In this document: in pieces, positions 1-8,992 of the stretch
How positions within the stretch are numbered: the stretch's first letter is position 1
Layout of the letters: each line of letters begins with the position of its first letter
Assembly: GCF_018502625.1 (NCBI RefSeq)
Contig: NZ_CP075566.1
Location: forward strand, 2,962,001-3,026,000
From: Pseudomonas hormoni
Lineage (GTDB): Bacteria; Pseudomonadota; Gammaproteobacteria; Pseudomonadales; Pseudomonadaceae
Direction: 5' to 3'
DNA: 64,000 nucleotides
Program-made: the position numbers and the translations under genes
Notes under the pieces: generated by a model
The model's input: only the letters and a program-made list of their open reading frames with translations
The model's database searches: none
What the model was told of the DNA's origin: nothing

Positions 1-51
1 CTCCCACATTTGATCGGCGGTGTTTGCAGGGTCTGAGCACACCGCCAATCC

Positions 52-147
52 CCTGTAGGAGCAGAGCTTGCTCGCGAAGGCGGTGTGTCAGGCGGCATTG
101 ATGTTGGCTGTGCCGCCGTCTTCGCGAGCAAGCTCTGCTCCTACAGG
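52..147. repeat. REP inverted pair, GTAGGAGC type
   Basis: Two outward arms, CCTGTAGGAGCAGAGCTTGC at the left and its reverse complement ending CTCCTACAGG at the right, enclose about 40 bases. This is the usual Pseudomonas REP-pair layout. It lies just downstream of the puuB stop codon. Bases 1-51 before it show no gene. Confidence 0.85.
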
Positions 148-161
148 GATTTGCGTTGGGC

Positions 162-1445
162 TTAGATGCCGAACCGATCGCGCAGCGCGTAATACGCGGC
201 GCCCATGGCGGTGAGTGGGGCCTGGAAGGTGCGGCCACCGATCATGGGCATGTGCGGCAAGGATGCGAAAGCATCGAAGCGTTCGGCGTCGCCGCGGATC
301 ATTTCCGAGATCAATTTGCCGGCCAGGTGTGAACAGGTGACGCCGTGGCCGCTGTAGCCTTGCATGTAGTAGGCGTTTTTCTCGATGCGGCCGAATTGCG
401 GCATGCGTGACATGGTCAGCAGGAAGTTGCCGGTCCAGCGGTAGTCGATCTTCACGTCCTTCAGTTGCGGGAAGGTCTTGAGGATTTTCGGCTTGATCAG
501 TTGCTCGATGTCGTCCGGCTCACGCGCACCATACACCACACCGCCGCCATACAGCAGGCGGTTGTCTGCGGTGAGGCGGTAGTAATCGAGCAGGTAGTTG
601 CAGTCTTCGACGCAGTAGTTGTTTTTGATCAGGCTGCGCGCAACCTTCTCGGACAACGGTTCGGTGACGACGATTTGCGAGCCGCAGGGCATGCTTTTGC
701 GCGTGACGCGGTTGTCGAGGTCTTGCGGCAGGTAGGCGTTGCCGGCGATCAGCAGGTACTTGGCGCGGACCAGGCCTTTGGCGGTGCGTACGGTGATCGG
801 TTCGCCGTAGGTAATTTCCACGGCGGCCGATTGTTCGTAGATTTTGCCGCCCAGGCCGATGATGGCCGAGGCTTCGCCGAGGGCCAGGTTCAGCGGGTGG
901 ATGTGGCCGCCCTGCATGTCGAGCAGGCCACCGACGTAGTTGTCGCATCCGACTTCGCGCTTGATGTCGGCCGCGTCGAGCATTTTCAGGTTCTTGTTGC
1001 CGTAACGTTCCCAACTGCTCTTCTGTTCGGCCAGGCCTTTGAGTTGCTTTTTATTCAGCGCGGCGAAGATGCCGCCCGGCTTGTAGTCGCACTGGATGTC
1101 GTAGTGTTGTATGCGCTGACGGATGATGTCGGCGCCTTCGAAGATCATGCTACCGAGGACTTCGGCGGTCTTGTCGCCGTAGCGTTCTTCGATGACATCG
1201 ACGTCGCGGCTGTAGGAGTTGACCAGTTGGCCGCCGTTGCGACCGCTGGCGCCGAAACCAACTTTCGCGGCTTCGAGCACGGTCACGCTGTAGCCGGCTT
1301 CGGCAAGGAACAGGGCCGAGGACAAACCGGTGTAGCCGGCGCCGATCACGCAGACGTCGCAGTCCACCGCTTGCTCAAGCACCGGGAAATCGCCGATGCG
1401 GTTGGTGGTTGCGGCGTAGTAGCTGTTTACATGTGCTTGTTTCAT
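162..1445 (-). CDS. puuB: FAD-dependent gamma-glutamylputrescine oxidase (PuuB/PauB-like)
   Basis: A 427-residue DAO-family flavoenzyme. The FAD-binding Rossmann motif GAGYTG is at residues 35-40, followed by GASGRNGG at 65-72, typical of PuuB/OrdL oxidases. In the known pathway it oxidises gamma-glutamylputrescine to gamma-glutamyl-aminobutyraldehyde, releasing H2O2 and ammonia. The start at 1445 is chosen because the conserved MKQAHVNSYY N-terminus begins there; a longer reading upstream is unlike the family. It follows the aldehyde dehydrogenase gene with a 52-base gap on the same strand. Several PuuB/PauB paralogues exist in pseudomonads, so the exact polyamine preferred is inferred from the neighbours. 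Confidence 0.88.
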   Translation of the reverse strand: MKQAHVNSYYAATTNRIGDFPVLEQAVDCDVCVIGAGYTGLSSALFLAEAGYSVTVLEAAKVGFGASGRNGGQLVNSYSRDVDVIEERYGDKTAEVLGSMIFEGADIIRQRIQHYDIQCDYKPGGIFAALNKKQLKGLAEQKSSWERYGNKNLKMLDAADIKREVGCDNYVGGLLDMQGGHIHPLNLALGEASAIIGLGGKIYEQSAAVEITYGEPITVRTAKGLVRAKYLLIAGNAYLPQDLDNRVTRKSMPCGSQIVVTEPLSEKVARSLIKNNYCVEDCNYLLDYYRLTADNRLLYGGGVVYGAREPDDIEQLIKPKILKTFPQLKDVKIDYRWTGNFLLTMSRMPQFGRIEKNAYYMQGYSGHGVTCSHLAGKLISEMIRGDAERFDAFASLPHMPMIGGRTFQAPLTAMGAAYYALRDRFGI

Positions 1446-1497
1446 AGGTTTCTCCGATGGCCGCTGGAATGTGCCCGCGACCGCCGTTGTAGAAGTG

Positions 1498-2988
1498 TTA
1501 GAGCTTGATCCAGGTCGCTTTGAGTTCGGTGTATTTGTCGAACGCGTGCAGCGATTTGTCCCGACCATTACCCGACTGCTTGTACCCGCCGAACGGCGCG
1601 GTCATGTCGCCGCCGTCGTACTGGTTGACCCAGACGCTGCCGGCGCGCAAGCCGCGGGCGAAGGTGTGGGCCTTGCTCAGGTTGCTGGTCCAGACGCCGG
1701 CGGCCAGGCCGAAGATGCTGTCGTTGGCGATGGCCAGTGCTTCTTCAGCGCTGTCGAAGGTGATCAGCGAGAGCACCGGGCCAAAGATTTCTTCCCGGGC
1801 GATAGTCATGGCGTTGGTCACGCCGTCGAAGATCGCCGGCTCCACGTACAGGCCGCCGGTGGCTTCAAGGGTGCGGCTGCCGCCGGCGATCAATTGCGCG
1901 CCCTGGTCTTTGCCGACCTGGATGTAACGCAACACGTTGTCCAGTTGACGCTGATCGACGACCGCGCCGACGGTGGTTTTTGGATCGAGGGCGTGCCCCG
2001 GTTTCCAGGCTTGCAGCGCTTCCACCAGCAGCGGGATGAACTCCTCGCGAATCGAACGCTCGACCAGCAATCGCGAACCGGCGGTGCAGACTTCGCCCTG
2101 GTTGAAGGCAATGCCGCTGGCCGCTGCTTGTGCTGCCGCGCGCAGGTCCGGCGCGTCGGCGAACACCACGTTCGGGCTCTTCCCCCCCGCTTCGAGCCAG
2201 ACGCGTTTCATGTTGCTTTGGCCGGCGTAGATCAGCAGTTGCTTGGCAATCGCGGTCGAGCCGGTGAAGGCCAGCACGTCAACGTCCATGTGCAACGCCA
2301 GCGCCTTGCCGACGGTGTGGCCGTAGCCCGGCAGGACGTTGAACACGCCTTTCGGGATGCCGGCGTCCAGCGCTATCTGGGCGATGCGGATCGCGGTGAG
2401 TGGCGACTTTTCCGAAGGCTTCAAGATGAACGAGTTGCCCGCCGCGAGCGCCGGGGCGAACTTCCAGCTGGCCATGATCAGCGGGAAATTCCACGGCACG
2501 ATGGCGGCGACAACACCGGCAGGTTCGCGGGTGATGAGGCCGAGTTGATCGTGGGGCGTGGCGGCGACTTCGTCGTAGATCTTGTCGATGGCTTCGGCGG
2601 TCCAGCGGATCGCGTTGGCGGTCGCTGGAATGTCGATGCTCATCGAGTCGCTGATCGGCTTGCCCATGTCGAGGGTTTCGAGCAGGGCGAGTTCTTCCTG
2701 GTTGGCCAGGATCAAGTCGGCGAAGCGGATCAGGATGCGCTTGCGCTCGGCCGGGGCAAGGTTGGCCCAGATGCCGGAATCGAAGGTGCGACGCGCGACG
2801 GCCACGGCTTCGTTGGCGTCGAATTCGTCGGTGCTGGCGACGTTGGCCAGGAAGCGGCCGTCGACCGGGCTGACGCATTCGAAGGTGTCACCGCAGAGGG
2901 CGGTGCGGTATTGGCCATCGATGAAGGCGCGGCCTTCGATGGTTAGGGACTGGAAGCGTTGTTCCCAGTCGCTGCGAGTGTTTGTCAT
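1498..2988 (-). CDS. puuC: NAD(P)-dependent aldehyde dehydrogenase of polyamine catabolism (PuuC/KauB-like)
   Basis: A 496-residue aldehyde dehydrogenase of normal family length. Visible are PWNFP with Asn167, the cofactor motif FTGSTA at 241-246, the general base Glu266 in LEAGGK and the catalytic Cys301 in GEVCTAG. Placed between puuA and puuB, it probably oxidises gamma-glutamyl-aminobutyraldehyde to gamma-glutamyl-GABA. The start at 2988 (MTNTRSDW) matches the family; the open frame runs further upstream through the REP pair but that part is not protein-like. KauB enzymes accept several omega-amino aldehydes, so the substrate range may be broader. Confidence 0.88.
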   Translation of the reverse strand: MTNTRSDWEQRFQSLTIEGRAFIDGQYRTALCGDTFECVSPVDGRFLANVASTDEFDANEAVAVARRTFDSGIWANLAPAERKRILIRFADLILANQEELALLETLDMGKPISDSMSIDIPATANAIRWTAEAIDKIYDEVAATPHDQLGLITREPAGVVAAIVPWNFPLIMASWKFAPALAAGNSFILKPSEKSPLTAIRIAQIALDAGIPKGVFNVLPGYGHTVGKALALHMDVDVLAFTGSTAIAKQLLIYAGQSNMKRVWLEAGGKSPNVVFADAPDLRAAAQAAASGIAFNQGEVCTAGSRLLVERSIREEFIPLLVEALQAWKPGHALDPKTTVGAVVDQRQLDNVLRYIQVGKDQGAQLIAGGSRTLEATGGLYVEPAIFDGVTNAMTIAREEIFGPVLSLITFDSAEEALAIANDSIFGLAAGVWTSNLSKAHTFARGLRAGSVWVNQYDGGDMTAPFGGYKQSGNGRDKSLHAFDKYTELKATWIKL

Positions 2989-3049
2989 TGTTGTGACTCG
3001 ACGCAGAGGAAAGTTGATCGTGTTAACCGATGGGATGAGCGATGAGTAC

Positions 3050-3160
3050 CCTGTGGCGAGGGAGCTTGCTCCCGCTGGACTGCGCAGCAGTCCCCTTCTT
3101 TTCAGGTAGAAAGAGGGGGTCGCTTCGCGCCCCGGCGGGAGCAAGCTCCCTCGCCACAGG
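3050..3160. repeat. REP inverted pair, GTGGCGAG type
   Basis: Arms CCTGTGGCGAGGGAGCTTGC and the reverse complement ending CTCGCCACAGG enclose a short variable core. It fills most of the gap between puuA and the aldehyde dehydrogenase gene, so it may modulate read-through or mRNA stability; that role is inference. Confidence 0.85.
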
Positions 3161-3175
3161 TTGAGTGTCAGCCCG

Positions 3176-4552
3176 TTAAACGGTGTGCAGGTACCAGTTG
3201 TACTCAAGGTCCGAGATGGAGTTCTCGAACTCGGCCAGCTCGCTTTCCTTGCACGCCACGAACACGTCGATGTACAGCGGGTCGATGTATTTGGCCATGA
3301 CTTCGCTGTCGTCCAGCTCGCGCAGTGCATCGCGCAGGTTGTTCGGCAGGCTCTGCTCGTTCTGCTCGTAGCTGTTGCCTTCGACCGGCGCACCCGGTTC
3401 GATCTGGTTGGTCAAGCCGTGGTGGATACCGGCCAGCACCGAGGCCATCAACAAGTACGGGTTGGCATCCGCACCGGCAACGCGGTGTTCGATGCGCACC
3501 GAGTCCGGCGAACCGGTCGGCACACGCACCGCCACGGTGCGGTTGTCGATGCCCCAGCTCGGCGAGTTCGGTACGTAGAACTGCGCGCCGAAACGACGGT
3601 ACGAGTTGACGTTCGGGCAGAGGAACGCCATCTGCGCCGGCAGGGTCTCGAGCACACCGCCGATCGCGTGTCGCAGCGCGGCGTTCTGCTCGGGATCCTC
3701 GCTGGCAAAGATGTTGTTGCCTTCTTTGTCGAGAATCGAAATGTGCACGTGCAAACCATTGCCCGCCTGGCCCGGATACGGCTTGGCCATGAAGGTGGTG
3801 TCCATCTCGTGGTCGTAGGCGATGTTCTTCACCAGACGCTTGAGCAACACCGCGTAGTCGCAGGCCTTGATCGGGTCGTTGACGTGGTGCAGGTTCACTT
3901 CGAACTGCGCCGGGGCGCTTTCCTTGACGATGGCGTCGGCAGGGATGCCCTGCTCTTTCGCGCCTTCGAGGATGTCTTGCAGGCAATCGACGTATTCATC
4001 GAGGTCGTCGATCAGGTACACCTGAGTCGACACCGGACGCTTGCCCGATACCGGCGAACGCGGCGACTGCGGACGACCGTTCACGTTGTCCTGGTCGATC
4101 AGGTAGAACTCCAGCTCGAATGCCGCGCAGATGGTCAGGCCCAGTGCGTCGAACTTGCGCACCACATTGGCCAGCACTTCACGCGGATCGGCGAAGAACG
4201 GCTGGCCTTCCAGTTCGTGCATGGTCATCAGCAACTGAGCGGTTGGGCGCTTCTGCCACGGCTCGATGCTCAGGGTGCCAGGGATGGGGAAGCAGATCCG
4301 GTCAGAGTCGCCGATGTCCAGACCCAGGCCGGTGCTTTCCACCGTGGAGCCATTGATGTCCAGGGCAAACAGAGACGCCGGGAGGTTGATGCCTTTTTCG
4401 TAGACCTTATGAAGACTGGTGCGCTCGATGCGCTTGCCGCGCACCACACCGTTCATATCCGCAATCAGAAGGTCGACGTACAAAACCTCAGGATATTTCT
4501 TAAGGAATGCGTTTGCTTCGTTGAGTTGAACGGCACGCAGAGGGACCGACAT
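3176..4552 (-). CDS. puuA: Gamma-glutamylpolyamine synthetase, glutamine synthetase family (PuuA/SpuB-like)
   Basis: A 458-residue glutamine-synthetase fold protein. ATP/metal ligand segments are visible: FELEFY at about 145-150, FMAKPY at 254-259 and GNGLHVH at 264-270. The N-terminus MSVPLRAVQLNEANAF resembles the Pseudomonas Spu/Pau enzymes that ligate glutamate to putrescine or other polyamines rather than making glutamine. It is the first gene of the minus-strand set (puuA, aldehyde dehydrogenase, puuB) and is divergent from puuD across a 280-base shared control region. A long open frame on the opposite strand is a codon-bias shadow. Confidence 0.9.
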   Translation of the reverse strand: MSVPLRAVQLNEANAFLKKYPEVLYVDLLIADMNGVVRGKRIERTSLHKVYEKGINLPASLFALDINGSTVESTGLGLDIGDSDRICFPIPGTLSIEPWQKRPTAQLLMTMHELEGQPFFADPREVLANVVRKFDALGLTICAAFELEFYLIDQDNVNGRPQSPRSPVSGKRPVSTQVYLIDDLDEYVDCLQDILEGAKEQGIPADAIVKESAPAQFEVNLHHVNDPIKACDYAVLLKRLVKNIAYDHEMDTTFMAKPYPGQAGNGLHVHISILDKEGNNIFASEDPEQNAALRHAIGGVLETLPAQMAFLCPNVNSYRRFGAQFYVPNSPSWGIDNRTVAVRVPTGSPDSVRIEHRVAGADANPYLLMASVLAGIHHGLTNQIEPGAPVEGNSYEQNEQSLPNNLRDALRELDDSEVMAKYIDPLYIDVFVACKESELAEFENSISDLEYNWYLHTV

Positions 4553-4567
4553 GATGCACCTATTAGC

Positions 4568-4772
4568 TGTTAATTATTATGTTCACTACCTTGTTGCGAG
4601 ACCAGTCAACCCGAACGGCAAAGTGAAGTCAATAGCGAACACTTGGCCTTTCATCCTTTATTTTAGGGGCTTTTATGGGCACGAGAGTGCCAGATGAGCC
4701 TTGAACGCCGCGCAAAGACTGGCAATCGGACGTGCGGCGTTTAGAATTTTTTACATGAGAGTTGTTAATTAA
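4568..4772. promoter_or_regulatory. Divergent puuA/puuD control region with paired TGTTAATTA motif
   Basis: The 9-mer TGTTAATTA occurs twice in the same orientation, at 4568-4576 near the puuA start and at 4764-4772 near the puuD start. The second lies within an imperfect dyad (TTGTT at 4763, AACAA at 4778). An AT-rich paired motif flanking a divergent promoter is the expected layout for a local regulator such as a PuuR/PauR-type protein, but no regulator gene is in the window and the assignment is inference. Confidence 0.35.
4704..4751 (+). terminator. Terminator- or attenuator-like hairpin ahead of puuD
   Basis: AACGCCGC at 4704-4711 pairs with GCGGCGTT at 4734-4741 and is followed by TAGAATTTTTT. 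A GC stem plus T-run in the sense orientation of puuD could terminate a leader transcript or an upstream sRNA. The 22-base loop is long for a classical terminator. Confidence 0.35.
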
Positions 4773-4832
4773 AATCAACAAGGCTAAGCTCCGGAAAAGC
4801 TCGTTCAAGTGTGAAACTTCGAGGTGATAAAA

Positions 4833-5594
4833 ATGGCATTCAAGCCATTGATCGGCGTTACAGCGTGCGTCAAACAGATTGGCCTGCACCCCTACCACAT
4901 CAGCGGCGACAAGTACTTGCGTGCTGTCAGCGTCGCGGCTCTGGGGCTGCCCGTCGTCATTCCTTCCTTAGGCGAACTGACCGACATCGAGGATGTGCTC
5001 GCGCACCTTGACGGTCTGTTGCTGACCGGCTCGCCGTCGAATGTGGAGCCTTTCCACTATCAAGGCCCGGCCAGCGCTCCCGGCACGGATCACGATCCGG
5101 CGCGGGACGCCACGACCCTTCCTTTATTGCGTGCGGCCATTGCGGCGGGCGTTCCGGTGCTCGGCATCTGCCGCGGCTTTCAGGAAATGAACGTGGCATT
5201 CGGCGGCAGCCTGCACCAGAAGGTGCATGAACTGCCGGGCGTGCTCGATCACCGTGAAGCGGACAGTCCCGAGCTGGCGGTGCAATACGCCCCGGCGCAT
5301 GCGGTGACGGTGCAACCGGGTGGCGTGTTCGAAGCGCTGGAGCTGCCGGCCGAATTCATGGTCAATTCGATTCACAGCCAGGGCATCGACCGCCTCGCGC
5401 CCGGCCTGCGCGCCGAAGCGATTGCGCCGGACGGACTGATCGAGGCGATTTCGGTGGATCACAGCCCGACCTTCGCCGTCGGCGTGCAATGGCACCCGGA
5501 ATGGCAGGTGCTTTCGAATCCGCCCTATTTGAGTATTTTCCAGGCGTTCGGCGATGCATGCCGGCGACGGGCCGCGCTACGTAAAACCCGCTGA
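4833..5594 (+). CDS. puuD: Gamma-glutamyl-GABA hydrolase, class I amidotransferase-like (PuuD)
   Basis: A 253-residue peptidase C26 / class I glutamine amidotransferase-like enzyme. The nucleophile Cys113 is in GICRGFQ and the His221/Glu223 pair in QWHPEW, completing the triad. In the pathway it hydrolyses gamma-glutamyl-GABA to glutamate and GABA, the last step after PuuA, PuuB and the dehydrogenase. The ATG at 4833 has GAGGTG six bases upstream, so it is preferred over the GTG at 4824. It is the first gene of the rightward set that continues with the polyamine ABC importer. Confidence 0.9.
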   Translation: MAFKPLIGVTACVKQIGLHPYHISGDKYLRAVSVAALGLPVVIPSLGELTDIEDVLAHLDGLLLTGSPSNVEPFHYQGPASAPGTDHDPARDATTLPLLRAAIAAGVPVLGICRGFQEMNVAFGGSLHQKVHELPGVLDHREADSPELAVQYAPAHAVTVQPGGVFEALELPAEFMVNSIHSQGIDRLAPGLRAEAIAPDGLIEAISVDHSPTFAVGVQWHPEWQVLSNPPYLSIFQAFGDACRRRAALRKTR

Positions 5595-5625
5595 CCTGAA
5601 ACACGAAAAACCAATTTACTGCCCC

Positions 5626-5667
5626 CGCGAGTCAGGCGGGCGTGCCTTTGCGCGCCCGTGACTCGCG
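5626..5667. other. Strong GC hairpin between puuD and the ABC transporter genes
   Basis: CGCGAGTCA (5626-5634) pairs with TGACTCGCG (5659-5667), and inside it CGGGCG (5637-5642) pairs with CGCCCG (5653-5658), leaving a two-base bulge and a 10-base loop. No T-run follows, so it may be an mRNA processing or stability element rather than an intrinsic terminator. With the following REP pair it occupies the 333-base gap 5595-5927. Confidence 0.45.
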
Positions 5668-5750
5668 ACAACAACACACTGCAATAACAACAAGTACGAC
5701 CCAGGCAGCCAGGACGGCGGCGCCGAATAAGCCGGACCGGTATGGATAAC

Positions 5751-5847
5751 CCTGTAGGAGCCGAGCTTGCTCGCGATGAGGCCCTCACAGTCAACATCAA
5801 TGTTGCCTGCCCAGCCGCCATCGCGAGCAAGCTCGGCTCCTACAAGG
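5751..5847. repeat. REP inverted pair, GTAGGAGC type
   Basis: Arms CCTGTAGGAGCCGAGCTTGC and the reverse complement ending GGCTCCTACAAGG. It lies in the leader of the ABC ATPase gene. Confidence 0.85.
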
Positions 5848-5927
5848 GCCATGCTGGCAAAGGCTTGCAATCCACTCTTAAGTCAGGCCGCGTTGGCCCG
5901 ACGACTGAAACCTGTTGGGAGTTTCAC

Positions 5928-7070
5928 ATGGCAAACGCCTCCAGCATTTACAGGAAGGCTCTTGAAGGTCACCCGTCACCGAAAAAGGTGCTGGTGAAAG
6001 TCGACCGCGTCACCAAGAAATTCGACGAAACCACGGCAGTGGACGATGTTTCGCTTGAGATTCATCAAGGGGAAATCTTCGCCCTGCTCGGCGGTTCCGG
6101 TTCCGGCAAATCGACGCTGCTGCGCATGCTCGCCGGCTTCGAGCGCCCGACCGAAGGGCGGATTCTGCTCGATGGCGTCGACATCACCGACATGCCGCCG
6201 TACGAACGGCCGATCAACATGATGTTCCAGTCGTACGCCCTGTTCCCGCACATGACCGTGGCGCAAAACATCGCGTTCGGCCTCAAGCAGGACCGTTTGC
6301 CCGCCAGTGAAATCGACGCCCGCGTGGAAGAAATGCTGCGCCTGGTGCACATGACCCAATACGCCAAACGCAAACCCCATCAGTTGTCCGGCGGTCAGCG
6401 TCAACGTGTGGCCCTCGCCCGCTCCCTGGCCAAGCGGCCGAAGCTGTTGCTGCTCGATGAACCGATGGGCGCGCTGGATAAGAAACTGCGTTCGCAGATG
6501 CAGCTCGAGCTTGTGGAAATCATCGAGCGCGTCGGCGTGACCTGCGTGATGGTGACCCACGACCAGGAAGAGGCCATGACCATGGCCCAGCGCATCGCGA
6601 TCATGCACCTCGGCTGGATCGCCCAGATCGGCAGCCCGGTCGACATTTATGAAGCTCCGGTCAGTCGCATGGTTTGCGAGTTCATCGGCAACGTGAACGC
6701 CTTCGAAGGCACGGTCGTGGAAGACCTTGAAGGTCACGCGATCATTCACAGCAAGGATCTGGAACAGAAGATCTACGTCGGTCACGGCGTCAGCACTTCA
6801 GTGCAGGACAAGTCGATCACCTACGCGATCCGTCCGGAGAAAATGCTGGTCAGCACCACCCAGCCCGAGAGCCGCTACAACTGGTCCCAGGGCAAGGTGC
6901 ATGACATCGCCTACCTCGGCGGTCACTCGGTGTTCTACGTGGAATTGCCTGGCGGCAAAGTCGTGCAGTCGTTCATGGCCAACGCCGAACGCCGTGGCGC
7001 GCGTCCGACCTGGGACGACAAGGTCTACGTGTGGTGGGAAGACGACAGCGGCGTGGTACTGCGCTCATGA
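5928..7070 (+). CDS. potG: Polyamine ABC transporter ATP-binding protein (PotG/SpuF-like)
   Basis: A 380-residue ATPase of the spermidine/putrescine importer class. Walker A GGSGSGKST is at 55-63, Q-loop near 101, signature LSGGQ at 153-157 and Walker B LLLLDEP at 173-179. A C-terminal TOBE-type regulatory region follows. It energises uptake through the two permeases encoded next. The ATG at 5928 is preceded by TTGGGAG; an upstream open extension runs through the REP element and is rejected. Its stop overlaps the next start by ATGA, showing tight coupling. Confidence 0.92.
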   Translation: MANASSIYRKALEGHPSPKKVLVKVDRVTKKFDETTAVDDVSLEIHQGEIFALLGGSGSGKSTLLRMLAGFERPTEGRILLDGVDITDMPPYERPINMMFQSYALFPHMTVAQNIAFGLKQDRLPASEIDARVEEMLRLVHMTQYAKRKPHQLSGGQRQRVALARSLAKRPKLLLLDEPMGALDKKLRSQMQLELVEIIERVGVTCVMVTHDQEEAMTMAQRIAIMHLGWIAQIGSPVDIYEAPVSRMVCEFIGNVNAFEGTVVEDLEGHAIIHSKDLEQKIYVGHGVSTSVQDKSITYAIRPEKMLVSTTQPESRYNWSQGKVHDIAYLGGHSVFYVELPGGKVVQSFMANAERRGARPTWDDKVYVWWEDDSGVVLRS

Positions 7071-7981
7071 AAACACTCAATCAGCAGTTCATGCGGCTGA
7101 TGCCGAGTGGTCGAAAGCTCGTCATCGGGATTCCATTCCTGTGGCTGTGTCTGTTTTTCCTGTTGCCGTTCTTCCTGGTGATGAAGATCAGCTTCTCGGA
7201 AGCGGCGCTGGCCATTCCTCCTTACTCCGAGATCTACACCTTCGCCGAACAGAAATTCCAGCTGTTCCTGAACGTCGGCAACTACCTCCTGCTGACCGAA
7301 GATGAGCTGTACATCTCGGCTTACTTCGGCTCGTTGAAGGTCGCTTTTTTCAGCACGCTGATGTGTCTTGTGATCGGCTTCCCGATGGCCTACGCAATCA
7401 CCAAAGCGAGCAAGGAAGCGCAAAACGTCTTGCTGCTGTTGATCATGATGCCGACCTGGACCGCGATCCTGATCCGCGTGTATGCGTGGATGGGCATCCT
7501 CAGCAACAACGGTTTGCTCAACGCGTTTTTGATGTGGACCGGGCTGACCGATCACCCGATCGAGATCCTCAACACCAACACGGCCGTGTACATCGGCGTG
7601 GTTTACGCCTACCTGCCGTTCATGGTGTTGCCGCTGTACGCCAACCTGGTCAAGCACGATCAAAGCTTGCTGGAAGCGGGTTCGGACCTAGGTTCGAGCA
7701 ACTTCAACAACTTCTGGAAAATCACCGTGCCGCTGGCCAAGAACGGGATCATCGCCGGCTGCATGCTGGTGTTCATTCCGGTGGTCGGTGAGTTCGTGAT
7801 TCCGGAACTGTTGGGCGGCCCGGAAACCCTGATGATCGGCCGTGTGCTGTGGCAAGAGTTCTTCAACAACCGCGACTGGCCGGTGGCTTCTGCCCTGGCG
7901 GTGGTGATGCTGTTGATCCTGATTGTGCCGATCCTGTTGTTCAACCGTAGCCAGGCCAAAGAGATGGAGGGTCGGGGATGA
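7067..7981 (+). CDS. potH: Polyamine ABC transporter permease (PotH-like)
   Basis: A 304-residue inner-membrane permease with about six hydrophobic helices. The first is IGIPFLWLCLFFLLPFF near residues 18-34. The BPD-permease EAA region follows the form EAGSDLG...ITVPL near the middle. It forms the translocation channel with the next gene product. Start ATG 7067 overlaps the ATPase stop, and its own stop overlaps the following start by four bases. Confidence 0.92.
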   Translation: MKTLNQQFMRLMPSGRKLVIGIPFLWLCLFFLLPFFLVMKISFSEAALAIPPYSEIYTFAEQKFQLFLNVGNYLLLTEDELYISAYFGSLKVAFFSTLMCLVIGFPMAYAITKASKEAQNVLLLLIMMPTWTAILIRVYAWMGILSNNGLLNAFLMWTGLTDHPIEILNTNTAVYIGVVYAYLPFMVLPLYANLVKHDQSLLEAGSDLGSSNFNNFWKITVPLAKNGIIAGCMLVFIPVVGEFVIPELLGGPETLMIGRVLWQEFFNNRDWPVASALAVVMLLILIVPILLFNRSQAKEMEGRG

Positions 7982-8862
7982 AACGCTTCGGATTTTCAAA
8001 GTTCATGCTGATTTTCGGCCTGTCGTTTATCTACCTGCCGATGCTGATCCTGGTGATCTACTCGTTCAACGCCTCGAAACTGGTGACGGTGTGGGGCGGC
8101 TGGTCGGTGAAGTGGTACGTCGGTTTGCTCGACAACACGCAACTGATGGGCTCGGTGGTGCGCTCACTGGAGATTGCCTGCTACACCGCGATTGCCGCTG
8201 TGGCGCTGGGGACGCTGGCGGCGTTTGTACTGACCCGCGTGACGCGCTTCAAGGGTCGTACGCTGTTTGGTGGCCTGGTCACCGCGCCGCTGGTGATGCC
8301 GGAAGTAATCACCGGTCTGTCGCTGTTGCTGCTGTTCGTGGCCATGGCGCAACTGATCGGCTGGCCGATGGAGCGTGGCATTGTCACCATCTGGATTGCC
8401 CACACCACGTTCTGTGCGGCGTATGTGGCGGTGGTGGTGTCGGCGCGTTTGCGTGAGCTGGACCTGTCCATCGAAGAAGCGGCCATGGACCTCGGGGCGA
8501 AGCCATTCAAGGTGTTTTTCCTGATCACCATCCCGATGATCGCACCCTCACTGGCGGCCGGCGGCATGATGTCGTTTGCCCTGTCGCTGGATGACTTGGT
8601 GCTGGCGAGTTTCGTATCGGGCCCGGGTTCGACGACCTTGCCGATGGAAGTGTTCTCCGCGGTGCGTCTGGGTGTGAAGCCTGAGATCAACGCCGTGGCC
8701 AGCCTGATTCTGCTTGCCGTTTCAATCGTGACGTTCATGGTCTGGTACTTCAGCCGCCGCGCCGAAGCTACCCGTAAACGTGCGATCCAGGAAGCGATGG
8801 ACCAGACCGCCAACGAATCCTGGCAACAGCCGAAAAAGCAAATGGCCGCAGCAACCGCCTGA
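7978..8862 (+). CDS. potI: Polyamine ABC transporter permease (PotI-like)
   Basis: A 294-residue partner permease with about six transmembrane helices. The EAA-loop region EEAAMDLGAKPFKVFF contacts the ATPase. The start overlaps the upstream permease stop. The C-terminus is a charged cytoplasmic tail rich in Lys/Gln. It completes the membrane part of the importer. Confidence 0.92.
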   Translation: MKRFGFSKFMLIFGLSFIYLPMLILVIYSFNASKLVTVWGGWSVKWYVGLLDNTQLMGSVVRSLEIACYTAIAAVALGTLAAFVLTRVTRFKGRTLFGGLVTAPLVMPEVITGLSLLLLFVAMAQLIGWPMERGIVTIWIAHTTFCAAYVAVVVSARLRELDLSIEEAAMDLGAKPFKVFFLITIPMIAPSLAAGGMMSFALSLDDLVLASFVSGPGSTTLPMEVFSAVRLGVKPEINAVASLILLAVSIVTFMVWYFSRRAEATRKRAIQEAMDQTANESWQQPKKQMAAATA

Positions 8863-8876
8863 GGCCGATGAGTCAA

Positions 8877-8992
8877 CTGTGGCGAGGGAGCTTGCTCCCG
8901 CTTGAGTGCGCAGCACTCACAAAATTGGCAGGGTTGCCGAAATTTTTGGGGTCGCTTCGCAACCCAGCGGGAGCAAGCTCCCTCGCCACAGG
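8877..8992. repeat. REP inverted pair, GTGGCGAG type, with long core
   Basis: CTGTGGCGAGGGAGCTTGCT and the complementary arm ending CTCGCCACAGG surround about 70 bases. It separates the permease genes from the binding-protein gene and may lower downstream expression of one part relative to the other; that effect is inference. Confidence 0.85.

Noticed and set aside
465..1508. Open frame of 347 residues antisense to puuB
   Set aside because: Shadow of the puuB codon pattern, no ribosome site and no recognisable fold.
3161..4573. Open frame of 470 residues on the plus strand
   Set aside because: It is antisense to puuA over its full length, has composition typical of a high-GC shadow and no domain.
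5742..5927. Upstream extension of the ABC ATPase
   Set aside because: It translates the REP pair; the ATG at 5928 has its own ribosome site.
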